This document shows positions 8,905 through 18,803 of a stretch of DNA of 64,000 nucleotides, one piece after another. A program made the translations under genes and the position numbers. The notes beneath the pieces were generated by a model. The model ran no database searches. It saw only the letters and a list, made by a program, of their open reading frames with translations, and was not told the origin of the DNA. The stretch's first letter is position 1. Every line of letters begins with the position of its first letter. This DNA comes from an uncultured Granulosicoccaceae bacterium (GTDB taxonomy: Bacteria > Pseudomonadota > Gammaproteobacteria > Granulosicoccales > Granulosicoccaceae). Location of the stretch: the NCBI GenBank assembly GCA_937930305.1, contig CALGLE010000039.1, positions 62,001 through 126,000 on the forward strand, given 5' to 3'.

Positions 8905-10150
8905 TTCGACGACACCCACGGCCGAACTCGCACTCTCCTCCATTCCAGACGCCATTGACGCCATGCGCGAAGCTCGGTTAGTCATCATCGTGGATGACGA
9001 AGACCGAGAGAACGAAGGTGACTTCGTTGTGGCGGCAGAATTTATGACGCCTGAGATTATGAACACACTCATTCGCGATGGCCGAGGTTTGGTGTGTTGC
9101 GCCATGCACGGCGCTTGGATCGATCGATTCGGCATCCCGATGATGGTGCCAGATCAAAGCAACACCAGTGGGTTCGGCACCGGCTTTACCTGCAGCGTTG
9201 AAGCCAGTAGTGGAGTCAGCACTGGCATTTCAGCAGCCGATCGCTCGCACACAGTGCGCACATTGGCAGACCCAAACAGCGTCCCGAAAGACATCGCTAT
9301 GCCCGGGCACATCTTCCCACTACGTGCAAGAGACGGTGGCGTGCTTGAACGTCGTGGCCAAACAGAGGCGAGTGTCGATTTAGCCGTGCTCGCAGGGCTA
9401 CATCCGGCGGCGGTGATATGCGAGATGTTACGAGATGATGGCGACATGATGCGCTTACCTGAAATTTTAGAGTACGCACAAAAACACAACCTGCCAGTCA
9501 TCAGTGTGGAAGCATTAGCGGCTTTTCGGCGAGAGAACGAAGCACAAGAAACCCCCCGTGCAACCACACCGCTCGTGCAAAAAATCAGTTCTAGCACCCT
9601 ACCGACCCCACACGGTGTATTTGATATTACCGTCTATCGAGACACCAATGGCTTAGAACACAGTGTGTTGTCGATGGGTGACTTAAGCAGTCACACACCC
9701 TTGGTGCGTTTGCATTCCGAATGTTTAACCGGCGATGTGTTCGCCTCCATGCGATGTGATTGTGGTGAACAACTGCAAAACGCATTAGCCGCTATTGGTA
9801 AGGAAGGCCACGGAGCCTTGCTGTATTTACGGCAAGAAGGTCGTGGCATTGGGCTTGGTAATAAGATTAAAGCCTATGCACTGCAAGACCACGGCTTGGA
9901 CACGGTAGACGCCAACGTTGAACTCGGTTTCCCAGCCGATGCTCGACACTACGGCGTTGCCGCGGATATGCTTCGCGATCAAAAAGTTACCGATGTGGCG
10001 TTGATGACGAACAATCCCGCCAAGATTAGTGCACTGAAGGAATTAGGCATTGGCGTGAGTAAACGAATTCCACTCATTGTGGCTGCGAAACAATCCAACG
10101 AACATTACTTAACCACGAAAGCTGACCGCATGGGTCACCAACTAAAATAA
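8897..10150 (+). CDS. ribBA: Bifunctional DHBP synthase / GTP cyclohydrolase II RibBA
   Basis: This fused enzyme makes both riboflavin precursors. The N-terminal RibB domain (about 15-215) forms dihydroxybutanone phosphate from ribulose 5-phosphate and shows DDEDRENEGDFV, DGRGLVCCAM and AADRSHTVRTL. The C-terminal RibA domain (about 220-417) opens the GTP ring. Its zinc cysteines are visible in HSECLTGDVFASMRCDCGEQ, followed by LYLRQEGRGIGLGNKIKAY. Both halves look intact, unlike fusions where the RibA part has decayed. Translation starts inside the end of ribE (8-bp overlap), consistent with coupling. Confidence 0.95.
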   Translation: MHNSTTPTAELALSSIPDAIDAMREARLVIIVDDEDRENEGDFVVAAEFMTPEIMNTLIRDGRGLVCCAMHGAWIDRFGIPMMVPDQSNTSGFGTGFTCSVEASSGVSTGISAADRSHTVRTLADPNSVPKDIAMPGHIFPLRARDGGVLERRGQTEASVDLAVLAGLHPAAVICEMLRDDGDMMRLPEILEYAQKHNLPVISVEALAAFRRENEAQETPRATTPLVQKISSSTLPTPHGVFDITVYRDTNGLEHSVLSMGDLSSHTPLVRLHSECLTGDVFASMRCDCGEQLQNALAAIGKEGHGALLYLRQEGRGIGLGNKIKAYALQDHGLDTVDANVELGFPADARHYGVAADMLRDQKVTDVALMTNNPAKISALKELGIGVSKRIPLIVAAKQSNEHYLTTKADRMGHQLK

Positions 10151-10161
10151 AGAGCTTAACC

Positions 10162-10626
10162 ATGGCAACGCATATTGAAGGTAATTTAATTGGTACCGGT
10201 TTAAAGATAGCCATCATCGCTACGCGATGGAATGACTTTATGGGCCATCGCATGCTCAGCGGCGCACAAGACGCACTGATTCGACACGGTGTATCCGATG
10301 ACGACATCACCGTCGTCACCATCCCCGGTTGCTACGAAATTCCGCTAACCGCTCAGCGTGTTGCCACGTCGGGTAAATACGATGCCGTTGTGTGTTTAGG
10401 TGTATTGATTCGAGGCGGCACCATACATTTTGATTTAATTGCTTCTGAGGCCACAAAAGGCATCAACAGTGCCGCACTTGCAGCCGATATCCCCGTCACC
10501 TTCGGTGTGATAACCACTGAGAATATTGAACAAGCGATAGAGCGTTCGGGCAGCAAGGCCGGCAATAAAGGCGAAGAAGCCGCGCTGGCGGCAATTGAAA
10601 TGGCCAACGTCTTAAAACAACTCTAA
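10162..10626 (+). CDS. ribH: 6,7-dimethyl-8-ribityllumazine synthase
   Basis: This enzyme condenses the two pathway branches into lumazine, the substrate of RibE. The 154-residue length and the motifs TIPGCYEIPL, CLGVLIRGGTIHFD, ASEATKGINSAAL and PVTFGVITTENIEQAI fit the family and its icosahedral assembly fold. It lies 11 bp after ribBA and ends the operon. The nusB gene that often follows ribH in gammaproteobacteria is absent: the next gene encodes an unrelated lipoprotein. Confidence 0.95.
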   Translation: MATHIEGNLIGTGLKIAIIATRWNDFMGHRMLSGAQDALIRHGVSDDDITVVTIPGCYEIPLTAQRVATSGKYDAVVCLGVLIRGGTIHFDLIASEATKGINSAALAADIPVTFGVITTENIEQAIERSGSKAGNKGEEAALAAIEMANVLKQL

Positions 10627-10732
10627 CGCTACCCAACGGCTGGGCATCCGTAATGATGTCACCCTCATCAGCCGCTCATTGCATGGATATGATTGGCCTA
10701 CGGGTATCGCCCCCTAAATCAAGTGGAGGGCA

Positions 10733-12013
10733 ATGGCTAAGAATTTGCACCTCTGTACGGCTGTGAGACGAGCCATTCCAACCATCCTACCGCTGCTACT
10801 GGTCAGCGCTTGTGCCATCGCTGCACGCGAGCCGATCAATTGCTCGATACCGCGTACCGATAGCCGCATGAATCAATGCGTGACAACGGTTCAAGCCAGT
10901 GAACTCGGTGCGTGCATTTCAGCTGATGTGGTGTCCGAGCACACCTGCGTATTGATGGATCAAGATCTCGAATATTGCAGCGCCGACAGCGTGATAAATT
11001 TCACGGCCATATTTAACACATCCAGTAAAACGCTCGATTGCAAAGGCGGCGTGATCGACCACGGCTGGAGCCCAGTTTCAAGCCGTGCGATCTCCCCCAT
11101 CGACCCAGATAAGCAATTGCCTTATGTCCGGTTTTTTGATGATCGATCGTTGGAAAACATCACCGTTAAAAATTGCACCATGCGGGGCGGCTTTCACGCG
11201 GGCATCGAAATGACACGATTTTTTGGTGGCGAGCTGGGTGGAGATGGAGAAATAGGACCGGATGAACAGCTTCCCATCGGTCACAAGAACGTTCTATTAG
11301 AAGACTTAACCATTGAAGGCGGGCAAACCGGTATTTACTTAGGCAACTTCAGTGAAGATATTCACATCAACCGCGTTGAAATTGATGGCACAAAGCGCAT
11401 CGCTATTTATTCTGAAGCGGGCAGCCACCGAGTGCGCATTACCGATTCCGTTATTTCCAACAATCAGTCGCGCGAAGCGGTGGCCATTGATTCAACCTAT
11501 AACAGCCTGATTACGAACACTCATTTTATCAACAATCGTGAAGGCGCGATTAACCTGTATCAAAATTGTGGCGAGTTAAAAGGTATTGTGTGTCCTGTTG
11601 TTCGGCATACGCCACCGAATAACAATAAAATCGTTGGCAACACCTTTATCAACAACGGGGTAGCAGGCATTCAAATCGCCTCCCGACAGGGTCGCAAACA
11701 TTCCCTGGGTTGGTGTGAAAGCTTAAACGGGTTGCCCGGTAAGTTTACCGACGAAGCCATTAATAATGAGGTGTCGGGCAATCGCTTTGAGTGCAGCAAT
11801 GGCACGGCAATCGTCGTCAAAGATGGACCCAATGAAATCCGTAATAACGACATTCATGCCACGGAAAATTGTGTGCCAGTTGAGATATCCACCGGTGGCT
11901 TTAACTGGTTTAAGAAATCCCTTCTGGATGGGTTAGTGGTAAAAGATAATAAAATCCGATCTGATCGCCCACCTCGGTTAAGAAACCTCAGTGATACAGT
12001 GGTGTTTGATTAA
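10733..12013 (+). CDS. Right-handed beta-helix lipoprotein
   Basis: This is a 426-residue predicted lipoprotein. The signal peptide ends in a lipobox LVSAC with the lipidated Cys at residue 27. The mature part consists of repeating beta-helix rungs rich in N, I, V and G (for example ENITVKNCTMRGGFHAGIE, DIHINRVEIDG, HRVRITDSVISNN, NKIVGNTFINN, NEIRNNDI). This is the NosD/pectate-lyase-like parallel beta-helix fold. Such proteins bind or cut surface polysaccharides, but I see no certain catalytic residues. A GGAGGG Shine-Dalgarno precedes the start. Its cysteine content is high for a lipoprotein. Confidence 0.75.
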   Translation: MAKNLHLCTAVRRAIPTILPLLLVSACAIAAREPINCSIPRTDSRMNQCVTTVQASELGACISADVVSEHTCVLMDQDLEYCSADSVINFTAIFNTSSKTLDCKGGVIDHGWSPVSSRAISPIDPDKQLPYVRFFDDRSLENITVKNCTMRGGFHAGIEMTRFFGGELGGDGEIGPDEQLPIGHKNVLLEDLTIEGGQTGIYLGNFSEDIHINRVEIDGTKRIAIYSEAGSHRVRITDSVISNNQSREAVAIDSTYNSLITNTHFINNREGAINLYQNCGELKGIVCPVVRHTPPNNNKIVGNTFINNGVAGIQIASRQGRKHSLGWCESLNGLPGKFTDEAINNEVSGNRFECSNGTAIVVKDGPNEIRNNDIHATENCVPVEISTGGFNWFKKSLLDGLVVKDNKIRSDRPPRLRNLSDTVVFD

Positions 12014-12209
12014 GTCGAGCAGCTTAGATGCAAATATGCAGGCTTGTTCTTCCTTGATCATGCCGATTACGAGCCGTAGATGCCTATCCGCTGTTTTTAA
12101 CCGATTAATAATTTTCGGATGGCTTGAATGTTTGGGTTCATTTACCCTATAGTCGATGCGTTCCCCTGTTGGGGGTACTTCAAGCACTTACAGACTGCAA
12201 ATCTTACAG

Positions 12210-12926
12210 ATGAAGACATCGTTTCTCCGGCCAAGCACTCTCTGCAATTCCACGCTTCTCGCCATACTATTTCTAACCGTTAGTGCCGCAGCATACGCGC
12301 ACAATGTGACGCCAGGTGATGCTGGCTACATCCAAGAGATTTGGGGCGTTCACATTATCCCGTTCATGTATCTCGGTGCTAAACACATGGTCACCGGATA
12401 CGATCACATACTGTTCCTGTTCGGTGTCATCTTTTTCTTGTACAGGTTTCGCGATATCGCGATTTACGTCAGTCTGTTTGCTATCGGTCACTCAGTCACA
12501 ATGCTTATTGGCGTCTGGTACGGTTGGGGTGTCAATGCCTATATCGTTGATGCAATTATCGGATTCTCTGTGGTTTACAAAGCGCTAGACAATCTTGGCG
12601 TGTTTACGAAATGGCTTGGGTATCAACCCAACACAAAAGCTGCGACCTTCCTATTCGGTCTTTTCCATGGCACAGGCCTGGCAACCAAAATTTTGGAATA
12701 CCAGATTTCAGAAGATGGCCTCTTGCCCAACTTGTTAGCGTTCAATGTCGGTGTGGAGATAGGTCAAATCTTGGCACTCTGTGTCATTCTGATCGTTATG
12801 GGCTACCTGCGCAGAAGTGAGAATTTTCCTAAGTACGCCGTGGGCGCTAATGTTGTGATGATTCTCCTTGGCCTCGCACTCATGGCGCAACACATATTTG
12901 GCTACCTGCACTCCCACGCTCATTAG
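12210..12926 (+). CDS. HupE/UreJ-like membrane protein
   Basis: This polytopic inner-membrane protein resembles the HupE/UreJ family, whose members move nickel or cobalt ions. A signal-like first helix ends at AAAYAHN. Several membrane helices follow, carrying the family His motifs: KHMVTGYDHILFL, IGHSVTM and GLFHGTGLA, plus a HSHAH C-terminus suited to metal binding. The start at 12210 is chosen because it gives a clean signal sequence; the frame is open upstream. The next gene, 21 bp away, encodes a His-rich membrane-anchored protein that is probably its partner. The transported ion is not determined by the sequence. Confidence 0.78.
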   Translation: MKTSFLRPSTLCNSTLLAILFLTVSAAAYAHNVTPGDAGYIQEIWGVHIIPFMYLGAKHMVTGYDHILFLFGVIFFLYRFRDIAIYVSLFAIGHSVTMLIGVWYGWGVNAYIVDAIIGFSVVYKALDNLGVFTKWLGYQPNTKAATFLFGLFHGTGLATKILEYQISEDGLLPNLLAFNVGVEIGQILALCVILIVMGYLRRSENFPKYAVGANVVMILLGLALMAQHIFGYLHSHAH

Positions 12927-12947
12927 GTACTGATTCAGAGATTACCC

Positions 12948-13556
12948 ATGTTCAACATTGAAAAACCCAGTTTGGATGAACTGCCTAGTCTGGCTCAGTT
13001 ACGGCGTTCCACTTTCGTTGCCGTCATCGCAGGGATGTTAATTCTCGTTGCCGTTGTTTTGCCTGCAGAATACGGCATTGATCCGACTTCCGCAGGTCGG
13101 ATGTTGGGTCTAACCGAGATGGGAAACATCAAACATGAATTACATCACGAGGCGGAGCAAGATGAGCAACAGCACGGAGACAGTCAGTCCTTGAATCTAG
13201 TGGACAGAGTTTTAGGCATTTTCATCAGTAGTGCATACGCGGAAACGGTCTGGAAGGATACGATAACTTTTAGCCTTAAACCGGGAGAACATGCAGAAAC
13301 TAAACTGGTGATGAACGAAGGCGATCAAGCTGAGTATATTTGGACATCGACAGGCGGGCGGATCAACTTTGATTTACACGCCCATGGCGATGGTCAATCC
13401 AAGACTTACGAAAAAGGGCGTGGAGCTACCGAAGGTGAAGGCAATTTTGTTGCACCGTTCAAAGGCGAACACGGTTGGTTCTGGCGCAATCGTGACAAGC
13501 ACATTGTGACAATAACCCTAAAAATTAATGGCGGATACCTGGAAATCATTCAATAG
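12948..13556 (+). CDS. His-rich transmembrane anchor protein
   Basis: This 202-residue protein has a cytoplasmic N-terminus, one membrane helix (about 22-42, VAVIAGMLILVAVVLPAEYG) and an extracytoplasmic domain. Right after the helix is a His/Glu/Asp-rich segment (KHELHHEAEQDEQQHG), a likely metal-binding strip. The C-terminal domain has FDLHAHGDG, FKGEHGWFWRNRD and beta strands. Proteins of this kind are annotated as transmembrane anchor proteins and often sit beside HupE/UreJ genes, as here. It may deliver or sense a metal ion for the permease (inference). Confidence 0.68.
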   Translation: MFNIEKPSLDELPSLAQLRRSTFVAVIAGMLILVAVVLPAEYGIDPTSAGRMLGLTEMGNIKHELHHEAEQDEQQHGDSQSLNLVDRVLGIFISSAYAETVWKDTITFSLKPGEHAETKLVMNEGDQAEYIWTSTGGRINFDLHAHGDGQSKTYEKGRGATEGEGNFVAPFKGEHGWFWRNRDKHIVTITLKINGGYLEIIQ

Positions 13557-13579
13557 TAAGCAATTTTTCAATAAGAGCA

Positions 13580-16500
13580 CTACGCCGCTTTCCCCAATAC
13601 CCTGCCTGTCATTAGATGTGACAATTGAACTTCATCGACCGGTTTTGAGAAGTAAAACCCCTGCCCCTCATGGCAACCCAACTCTAGCAACACATCTTTC
13701 TGATATTGATGCTCAATCCCTTCCGCGATGACTTTAAAATTCATGCTTCTACCTAACGCAATAATGGCTTTTGCAATCGCTAAGTCAGGACTACCATCGT
13801 CATGGTCGGAACGAATTTCCATTAAAAATTCGCGATCAATTTTTAATGCATTCACTGGCAGTCGTTTTAGATAATTTAAGGATGAATAGCCCGTTCCAAA
13901 GTCATCAATGGCTATCGTAATACCCAGTTTTTGCAATCGAGTAAGTTGCATGATGCTGAGATCCACATCTGCCATCGCCGCACTTTCTGTTAATTCAAGC
14001 TCCAACAGTTGAGGATCTATCTCATGCTCAGCGATACAACTTGCCACAAATTCAACAAATTCAGGTTTATGCAGTTGAATGGCTGATACGTTCACGGCAA
14101 TTGGCAAAGCCAACCCTTGTTCTCGCCATCGCCGAATAGCCTCACACGCAGAGCGCAAAACAAAGTGATCTAGCTGCGTGATAAACCCTGTTTGCTCTGC
14201 AATGGACACAAACTGATCCGGGGCTATAGGCCCATCGGCACTGCCTTCTGGCTGCCAACGCAGTAAGGCTTCTGCACCCACTAAGTTAAGATTCGATAAC
14301 TTGTATTTAGGCTGATAGAGTAGATGAAATTCATCATTCAAAAAGCCTTGACGCATGTTTTGATCCTGCTCAAGCCTCCAGGTGAATTCAACATCAAGCT
14401 CAGGCGTAAAAATACGAAAACAATTTTTACCCGAATCCTTCGCATGATACATAGCTGAATCCGCTTTACGGGTTAGCGTTTCGGCATCCGCTGCATGGGC
14501 TGGGAACAAGGCCACGCCTACGCTGCCTGAAACATTCACTTTCAACTGGGTTAACTCGTACGAACTTGACAAAGCATCGAGTATCTCTTGGCAAACCGTG
14601 TTAACCCGCTCAATTAAAAAGTCCTGACTTTTGAGGACGATGGTAAATTCATCCCCACCCAGTCGAGAAATAAATGCACCCGCATCCAGAACCGACTGCA
14701 AGCGTTTCGCAACGATTCTCAGTAACTGATCCCCGGCGCTGTGTCCCAAAGAATCGTTAATGAGTTTAAAGCCATCTAAGTCAATAAACATCAATGCCAA
14801 TTCACTGCCGTTTTTTTGGGCATCCGCCAACAGCTGACTCAATGTGTGCTGAAAAAACGCACGATTGGGCAAGCCGGTTAATTCATCGTAATTAGCAAGC
14901 GATGAGAGTTTTTTATTAACCAGCTCTAAAGTATTGGCGTGTCTTTGAAAATTATCCAATTGCAACATATGCCGCATAGAGCTGCCAATATTGGTAACGA
15001 TGGCATCAAACGGCACGTTCATCTGAGGCCCTGGGTCAATCAACATATACCCAAACTGAATGCCCCCAGAATGAATGGGGTACATCACCAATTTATCGCA
15101 ACGTAAATGACACTGAAGCTCATCTGGCAAGATGCCCGACGTTGAAAATGGTTCATCTATCAAACCTACCGCCTCCCGATTCATTACATGATCAATCAGC
15201 AGGCTAGCCCTGGGATCAACAGCATTGGTAAAGTCTGAATATACGACAAAAAAACAACGCGCCACTTCCAGGTGCTTCAACCACCGGGTCATGGGTTCAA
15301 TCAGTTCATCAATCGCAGTTAATTTATTCACCTCTTCCAGAAATTGATTATTGATCTGTTGCGTGCGCTTGTTTCTGTACTCCTGTCGCGTGCGCCACGC
15401 CTGAATCGCATCTTTAATGCGAAGCAGCGGTTGTTCCATCAAGGATTGAAGTTGGTCCGTATATTGGGAATTGGGCAACCGCTTTGCACGGTTTTCAATC
15501 TCTGTTACCAAGTTCTGCCAGCAGACAATTTCATCCGATTTCATCTCAAACGGCTTAACGAAACGATCGATGCACTCGACCATCGTTTCAATATTGCCCA
15601 TTGCGGCATCGCGTATCACAGATTTCAGTAAGTCTTCTGACACTGATTTATTCGTTTTAGGTAGATAGATGCTACTGACAAGGCTCTCTGCAATCTGCTC
15701 AACATGCTTAGCTTGCTCACTAAGCGGGATAGCGGATTGCCGAACAGCTTTCTGACTTTGACAAAACGTGGATTCACGAGGCCGGAAATTCGTTTGTACT
15801 AATTCATCACCTAAACGCTGATTCTCGCCTGCTATTTTTTCTAGCACCAATCGAGATGCGTGCGAGGCCATCTCAGCAAAAGGCTGTGACACCGAACTGA
15901 TAACCGGACGGCAATAGGTGGCATCAAGATAGTCATCAAAACCACTGACACGTATATCTTCTGGTACAGACAGTTTGAGTTCTTCTAAAGCGTGTATTGC
16001 GCCAATCGCTGAATCATCATTGGCACACACAATAACGTCAACGTCTGGGCGAGTTGGAATCAACTCGATCACCGAGTGATAAGCCTTAGACGTTATGAAG
16101 TCACAATGAACAATAAGTTCTTCATCAAGCGTTTTTCCATGGCTTTCTATGGCTTGACGAAATATTTCTTCACGTTCCATAGAATCTGAATTGGTTTTGC
16201 TACCGCCAATGAACATGAACGTTTGGTTTTCAGGCGCGCTGGCTATAAATTCCATGCAATCTGACATACCCTGCTTGTTGTTCAGCATAACGCTGTCCTG
16301 GCCACCGACTTTTCTGCCCAGATACACCGCAGGAGTGCGACCAATCTCAGACACCAATTGGTCTAATTCAGCCTCGTTTAAAGTTAAGCAAACGGTGGCG
16401 GCATTAAATATTATCCCGTCTACCTCAGCGTTTTGAATAAGGTCGAGTACAACGTTGCTGTCTTGTCTATTGCCTGATTGGACTCCCTCGTTGGTAATCG

Positions 16501-16735
16501 CATTGCAAGATGCAATGACAAGCCCATAGCCGGCCTCCCCAAGGAGTTGACTCAGCGGTTCAATCAAATGTATTTGATAGCCCGCAAAATACTCTACAAC
16601 GAGCACGATGGTGCCCTTCGCAGCGTACTGGCTGGAGGATGGGTGAGTTAAGTGAGTCATGACTACCCATAATATCGGCCTGGTACATTGTTCCTGAACG
16701 GATGCGGGCTGGCTCTCAGAGTATTTTTCGAGCAT
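13580..16735 (-). CDS. LacI-like sensor with GGDEF and EAL domains
   Basis: This is a 1051-residue cytosolic c-di-GMP protein. Residues about 42-325 look like a LacI/periplasmic-binding-protein ligand domain (DVIVCANDDSAIGAIHAL, VSGFDDYLDATYCRP) but lack the LacI DNA-binding helices. A helical stretch follows, then a GAF-like region (about 460-590). Next come GGDEF (GGDEF at 693-697) and EAL (EALLRW near 822, DDFGTGYSSL, LKIDREFL, AEGIEH). The EAL residues look intact, so phosphodiesterase activity is likely. The GGDEF inhibitory RxxD site is replaced by DAGA. There is no signal peptide or membrane helix. The start could be an internal Met (residue 26). A close paralogue without EAL lies at 54664-56988. 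Confidence 0.85.
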   Translation of the reverse strand: MLEKYSESQPASVQEQCTRPILWVVMTHLTHPSSSQYAAKGTIVLVVEYFAGYQIHLIEPLSQLLGEAGYGLVIASCNAITNEGVQSGNRQDSNVVLDLIQNAEVDGIIFNAATVCLTLNEAELDQLVSEIGRTPAVYLGRKVGGQDSVMLNNKQGMSDCMEFIASAPENQTFMFIGGSKTNSDSMEREEIFRQAIESHGKTLDEELIVHCDFITSKAYHSVIELIPTRPDVDVIVCANDDSAIGAIHALEELKLSVPEDIRVSGFDDYLDATYCRPVISSVSQPFAEMASHASRLVLEKIAGENQRLGDELVQTNFRPRESTFCQSQKAVRQSAIPLSEQAKHVEQIAESLVSSIYLPKTNKSVSEDLLKSVIRDAAMGNIETMVECIDRFVKPFEMKSDEIVCWQNLVTEIENRAKRLPNSQYTDQLQSLMEQPLLRIKDAIQAWRTRQEYRNKRTQQINNQFLEEVNKLTAIDELIEPMTRWLKHLEVARCFFVVYSDFTNAVDPRASLLIDHVMNREAVGLIDEPFSTSGILPDELQCHLRCDKLVMYPIHSGGIQFGYMLIDPGPQMNVPFDAIVTNIGSSMRHMLQLDNFQRHANTLELVNKKLSSLANYDELTGLPNRAFFQHTLSQLLADAQKNGSELALMFIDLDGFKLINDSLGHSAGDQLLRIVAKRLQSVLDAGAFISRLGGDEFTIVLKSQDFLIERVNTVCQEILDALSSSYELTQLKVNVSGSVGVALFPAHAADAETLTRKADSAMYHAKDSGKNCFRIFTPELDVEFTWRLEQDQNMRQGFLNDEFHLLYQPKYKLSNLNLVGAEALLRWQPEGSADGPIAPDQFVSIAEQTGFITQLDHFVLRSACEAIRRWREQGLALPIAVNVSAIQLHKPEFVEFVASCIAEHEIDPQLLELELTESAAMADVDLSIMQLTRLQKLGITIAIDDFGTGYSSLNYLKRLPVNALKIDREFLMEIRSDHDDGSPDLAIAKAIIALGRSMNFKVIAEGIEHQYQKDVLLELGCHEGQGFYFSKPVDEVQLSHLMTGRVLGKAA

Positions 16736-17219
16736 CCACCGTGCTGCAAAAAAACTGTTTGAAATTTGGCGAATTTGCTAGAAACCCGCAAATACAACAA
16801 AAGGAAAATCCCAGAGCTTGCGCTGGTTCAAGCTACGGCTTTAAAGTGTTGAGCGGTTTAACTCGGCACAAGGCCTATCGGCCAAATTCACCGAGCTAGC
16901 GATAGATAAAAACGCATGGCTGCACTTTGTAAATTTTCTGTCAGTCTTCACCTCAGTTTTCAATATTTCAGAAGCCATCTGGCTTTTGCTTGGGTCAGGC
17001 TTCCGCACACGCGTTATTCAAATACGACACAATTTTGTGCCCACTCCAGGAATCAGGCTAGCCCCTATCCATTGGAGATAGAGCGCGCGAATGCGAACAG
17101 TTTGCTCAATATCCTATAACCCGCTCAAAGACACATCGACTGGGGACGGTGAGTATTTTATCTGTGACCTCGTTGACGTCTAACTGGCTTCTGCACACCG
17201 TTGATGCTAGTTGGTGGTT
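16736..17219. other. Gene-free stretch
   Basis: This 484-bp stretch holds no convincing gene. Short open frames occur on both strands but lack a ribosome-binding site and recognisable protein features. It should contain the promoter of the minus-strand LacI/GGDEF/EAL gene near 16740-16800. I could not identify an operator or terminator. Confidence 0.5.
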
Positions 17220-18803
17220 TTACTTGGTTTCAAAGCTATTGAAAATCGATATGTCAATTTCGGTAGTGTCACCCACGGTTTCTGTATCGGAACCCGACTT
17301 CAATTCACCCCGAAAACGATAATGGGCTTCATGCACCAGTAAGGTATGCGGTTCGAGTATGAAGTCTAGCTGTATATCATTTTTGATGACTTCTGCTGGA
17401 TAAGTCTGACTTTGCGCGTCTGACACTTCGGTTCGAAGTTCGATCTTCGCGCACTGCCAGGAATCATCAGATTGGTTGCACGGAACCCGCCCCATGTAAC
17501 GAGCTTCTATAAGAGAATACTTAGTATACGGGCGGTGAGGCGTAGGATAGCCAACTAGTGGAAACACGAATCCCAAAAATGGCGGATAGGCATCACCTAC
17601 TTTCATTTTCTTACGGTGGGCAGGAACTAAGCGAAGATAAACCCGAATGTCTTGAACCATTTCCGAATTTTCAGCCTTCTTCTGCTCCAACAAATCCCGC
17701 ATGGTTTCCTTAAATAAATCGCGGTTTTCAATACCTTGAAGCTGCTCATCCATCCATTGCTCCACTTCATCCATATAAAGTGTATCCACCGGTAACGCGC
17801 GTCGTAGACCGATCGTCGGGACCTCAAAGTGACGCGTGATACTGTCCCGCATTGATAGCCAACAAAATTCTGGCTTGCGCTGTTCTGCAGCACACTCGCT
17901 CACATTCGACCGATCGGGCAACCTCCACTCTTCCTCTGGAGTTGTTTTAAAACGGTAGTTTCTATTGTCGGCAAGTTCACTCACACGAACCCCATCGTTG
18001 GCGTGAGAAATCATGCTTTCATAGTAGTGCTCACTAACGGAATAGCCTCTGGTTTCACCCATTTCAGTGTACTTCGCTTCAACTCGCTCAGTTGTTTTGA
18101 TTAAGGTATCACTAGGCCAATCAAACCAAAACTCCACTTCTTCGTTATTGAATACCAGGTTGTTAGGCTTAATGCTTTTTATTCTTTTTAAGTCTTCTTG
18201 GGCTTTGATCCGCTCGTGACCAATACGGTTTAAAGCCTCTTTCGGGAAGCTCTCGAATTCTTTAAATATTTCGCCACCACGGTTAGCGTTGGCGGTGTAA
18301 TTTTCACCATGAATTATTTTGACTTTCGAATTAAAACTGTAGTACAGGACTGAAGTGACACCCGTTTCGAATTTAACCTTGACAGCAACTTCACCATCCA
18401 TTGACGACATTTCTGCATTTTGGGTACACACCGCAGACAAACCCATAAACTCCGCAATACTTTGTTCAGGTGCAATCATTAGCTCATAAATTTCATCCAG
18501 ATCAACTCTGGGATTACGAAGCATTGAAGGTAGATAAAATCTGTAATTATAACTTGCTAACCATTGATACTCTTCCTCCCCTAAATCGTCTTCTACAGCC
18601 AATGCCCTACCGTGCCAGTCTATATATGCCGCCAAAACGTGCTGGCATTGTTCAACTGAGTAATAGCGAACAGGGTCAGGTTTTTTTTCCGTAAATTTTT
18701 TATCCGTGTTTGCAAACACTAGCGGTGGGAATAACAGAGTGCAGAACGCAAACAGCGACTGCGCGGTAGGAGTAATTTTCAACTGACTTTTAAACAGTTT
18801 CAT
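17220..18803 (-). CDS. Orphan secreted protein
   Basis: I do not recognise the family. The chosen start at 18803 gives 527 residues with a clear signal peptide (KITPTAQSLFAFCTLLFPPLVFAN trimmed near ANTDKK); a start 25 codons upstream would put a long tail before it. The mature protein is acidic and soluble, with no membrane helix. Notable stretches are YYSVEQCQHVLAAYIDWHGR near the start, three to four cysteines in the middle and second half (SNVSECAAEQRKPEFCWLS, VPCNQSDDSWQCAK), and a beta-rich C-terminus. It is probably periplasmic. It stands alone, with no operon partner. Confidence 0.6.
   Translation of the reverse strand: MKLFKSQLKITPTAQSLFAFCTLLFPPLVFANTDKKFTEKKPDPVRYYSVEQCQHVLAAYIDWHGRALAVEDDLGEEEYQWLASYNYRFYLPSMLRNPRVDLDEIYELMIAPEQSIAEFMGLSAVCTQNAEMSSMDGEVAVKVKFETGVTSVLYYSFNSKVKIIHGENYTANANRGGEIFKEFESFPKEALNRIGHERIKAQEDLKRIKSIKPNNLVFNNEEVEFWFDWPSDTLIKTTERVEAKYTEMGETRGYSVSEHYYESMISHANDGVRVSELADNRNYRFKTTPEEEWRLPDRSNVSECAAEQRKPEFCWLSMRDSITRHFEVPTIGLRRALPVDTLYMDEVEQWMDEQLQGIENRDLFKETMRDLLEQKKAENSEMVQDIRVYLRLVPAHRKKMKVGDAYPPFLGFVFPLVGYPTPHRPYTKYSLIEARYMGRVPCNQSDDSWQCAKIELRTEVSDAQSQTYPAEVIKNDIQLDFILEPHTLLVHEAHYRFRGELKSGSDTETVGDTTEIDISIFNSFETK

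Noticed and set aside
12160..12175. CCCC-TGTT-GGGG hairpin before the HupE-like gene as a riboswitch
   Set aside because: It is a short isolated hairpin with no recognisable aptamer blocks.
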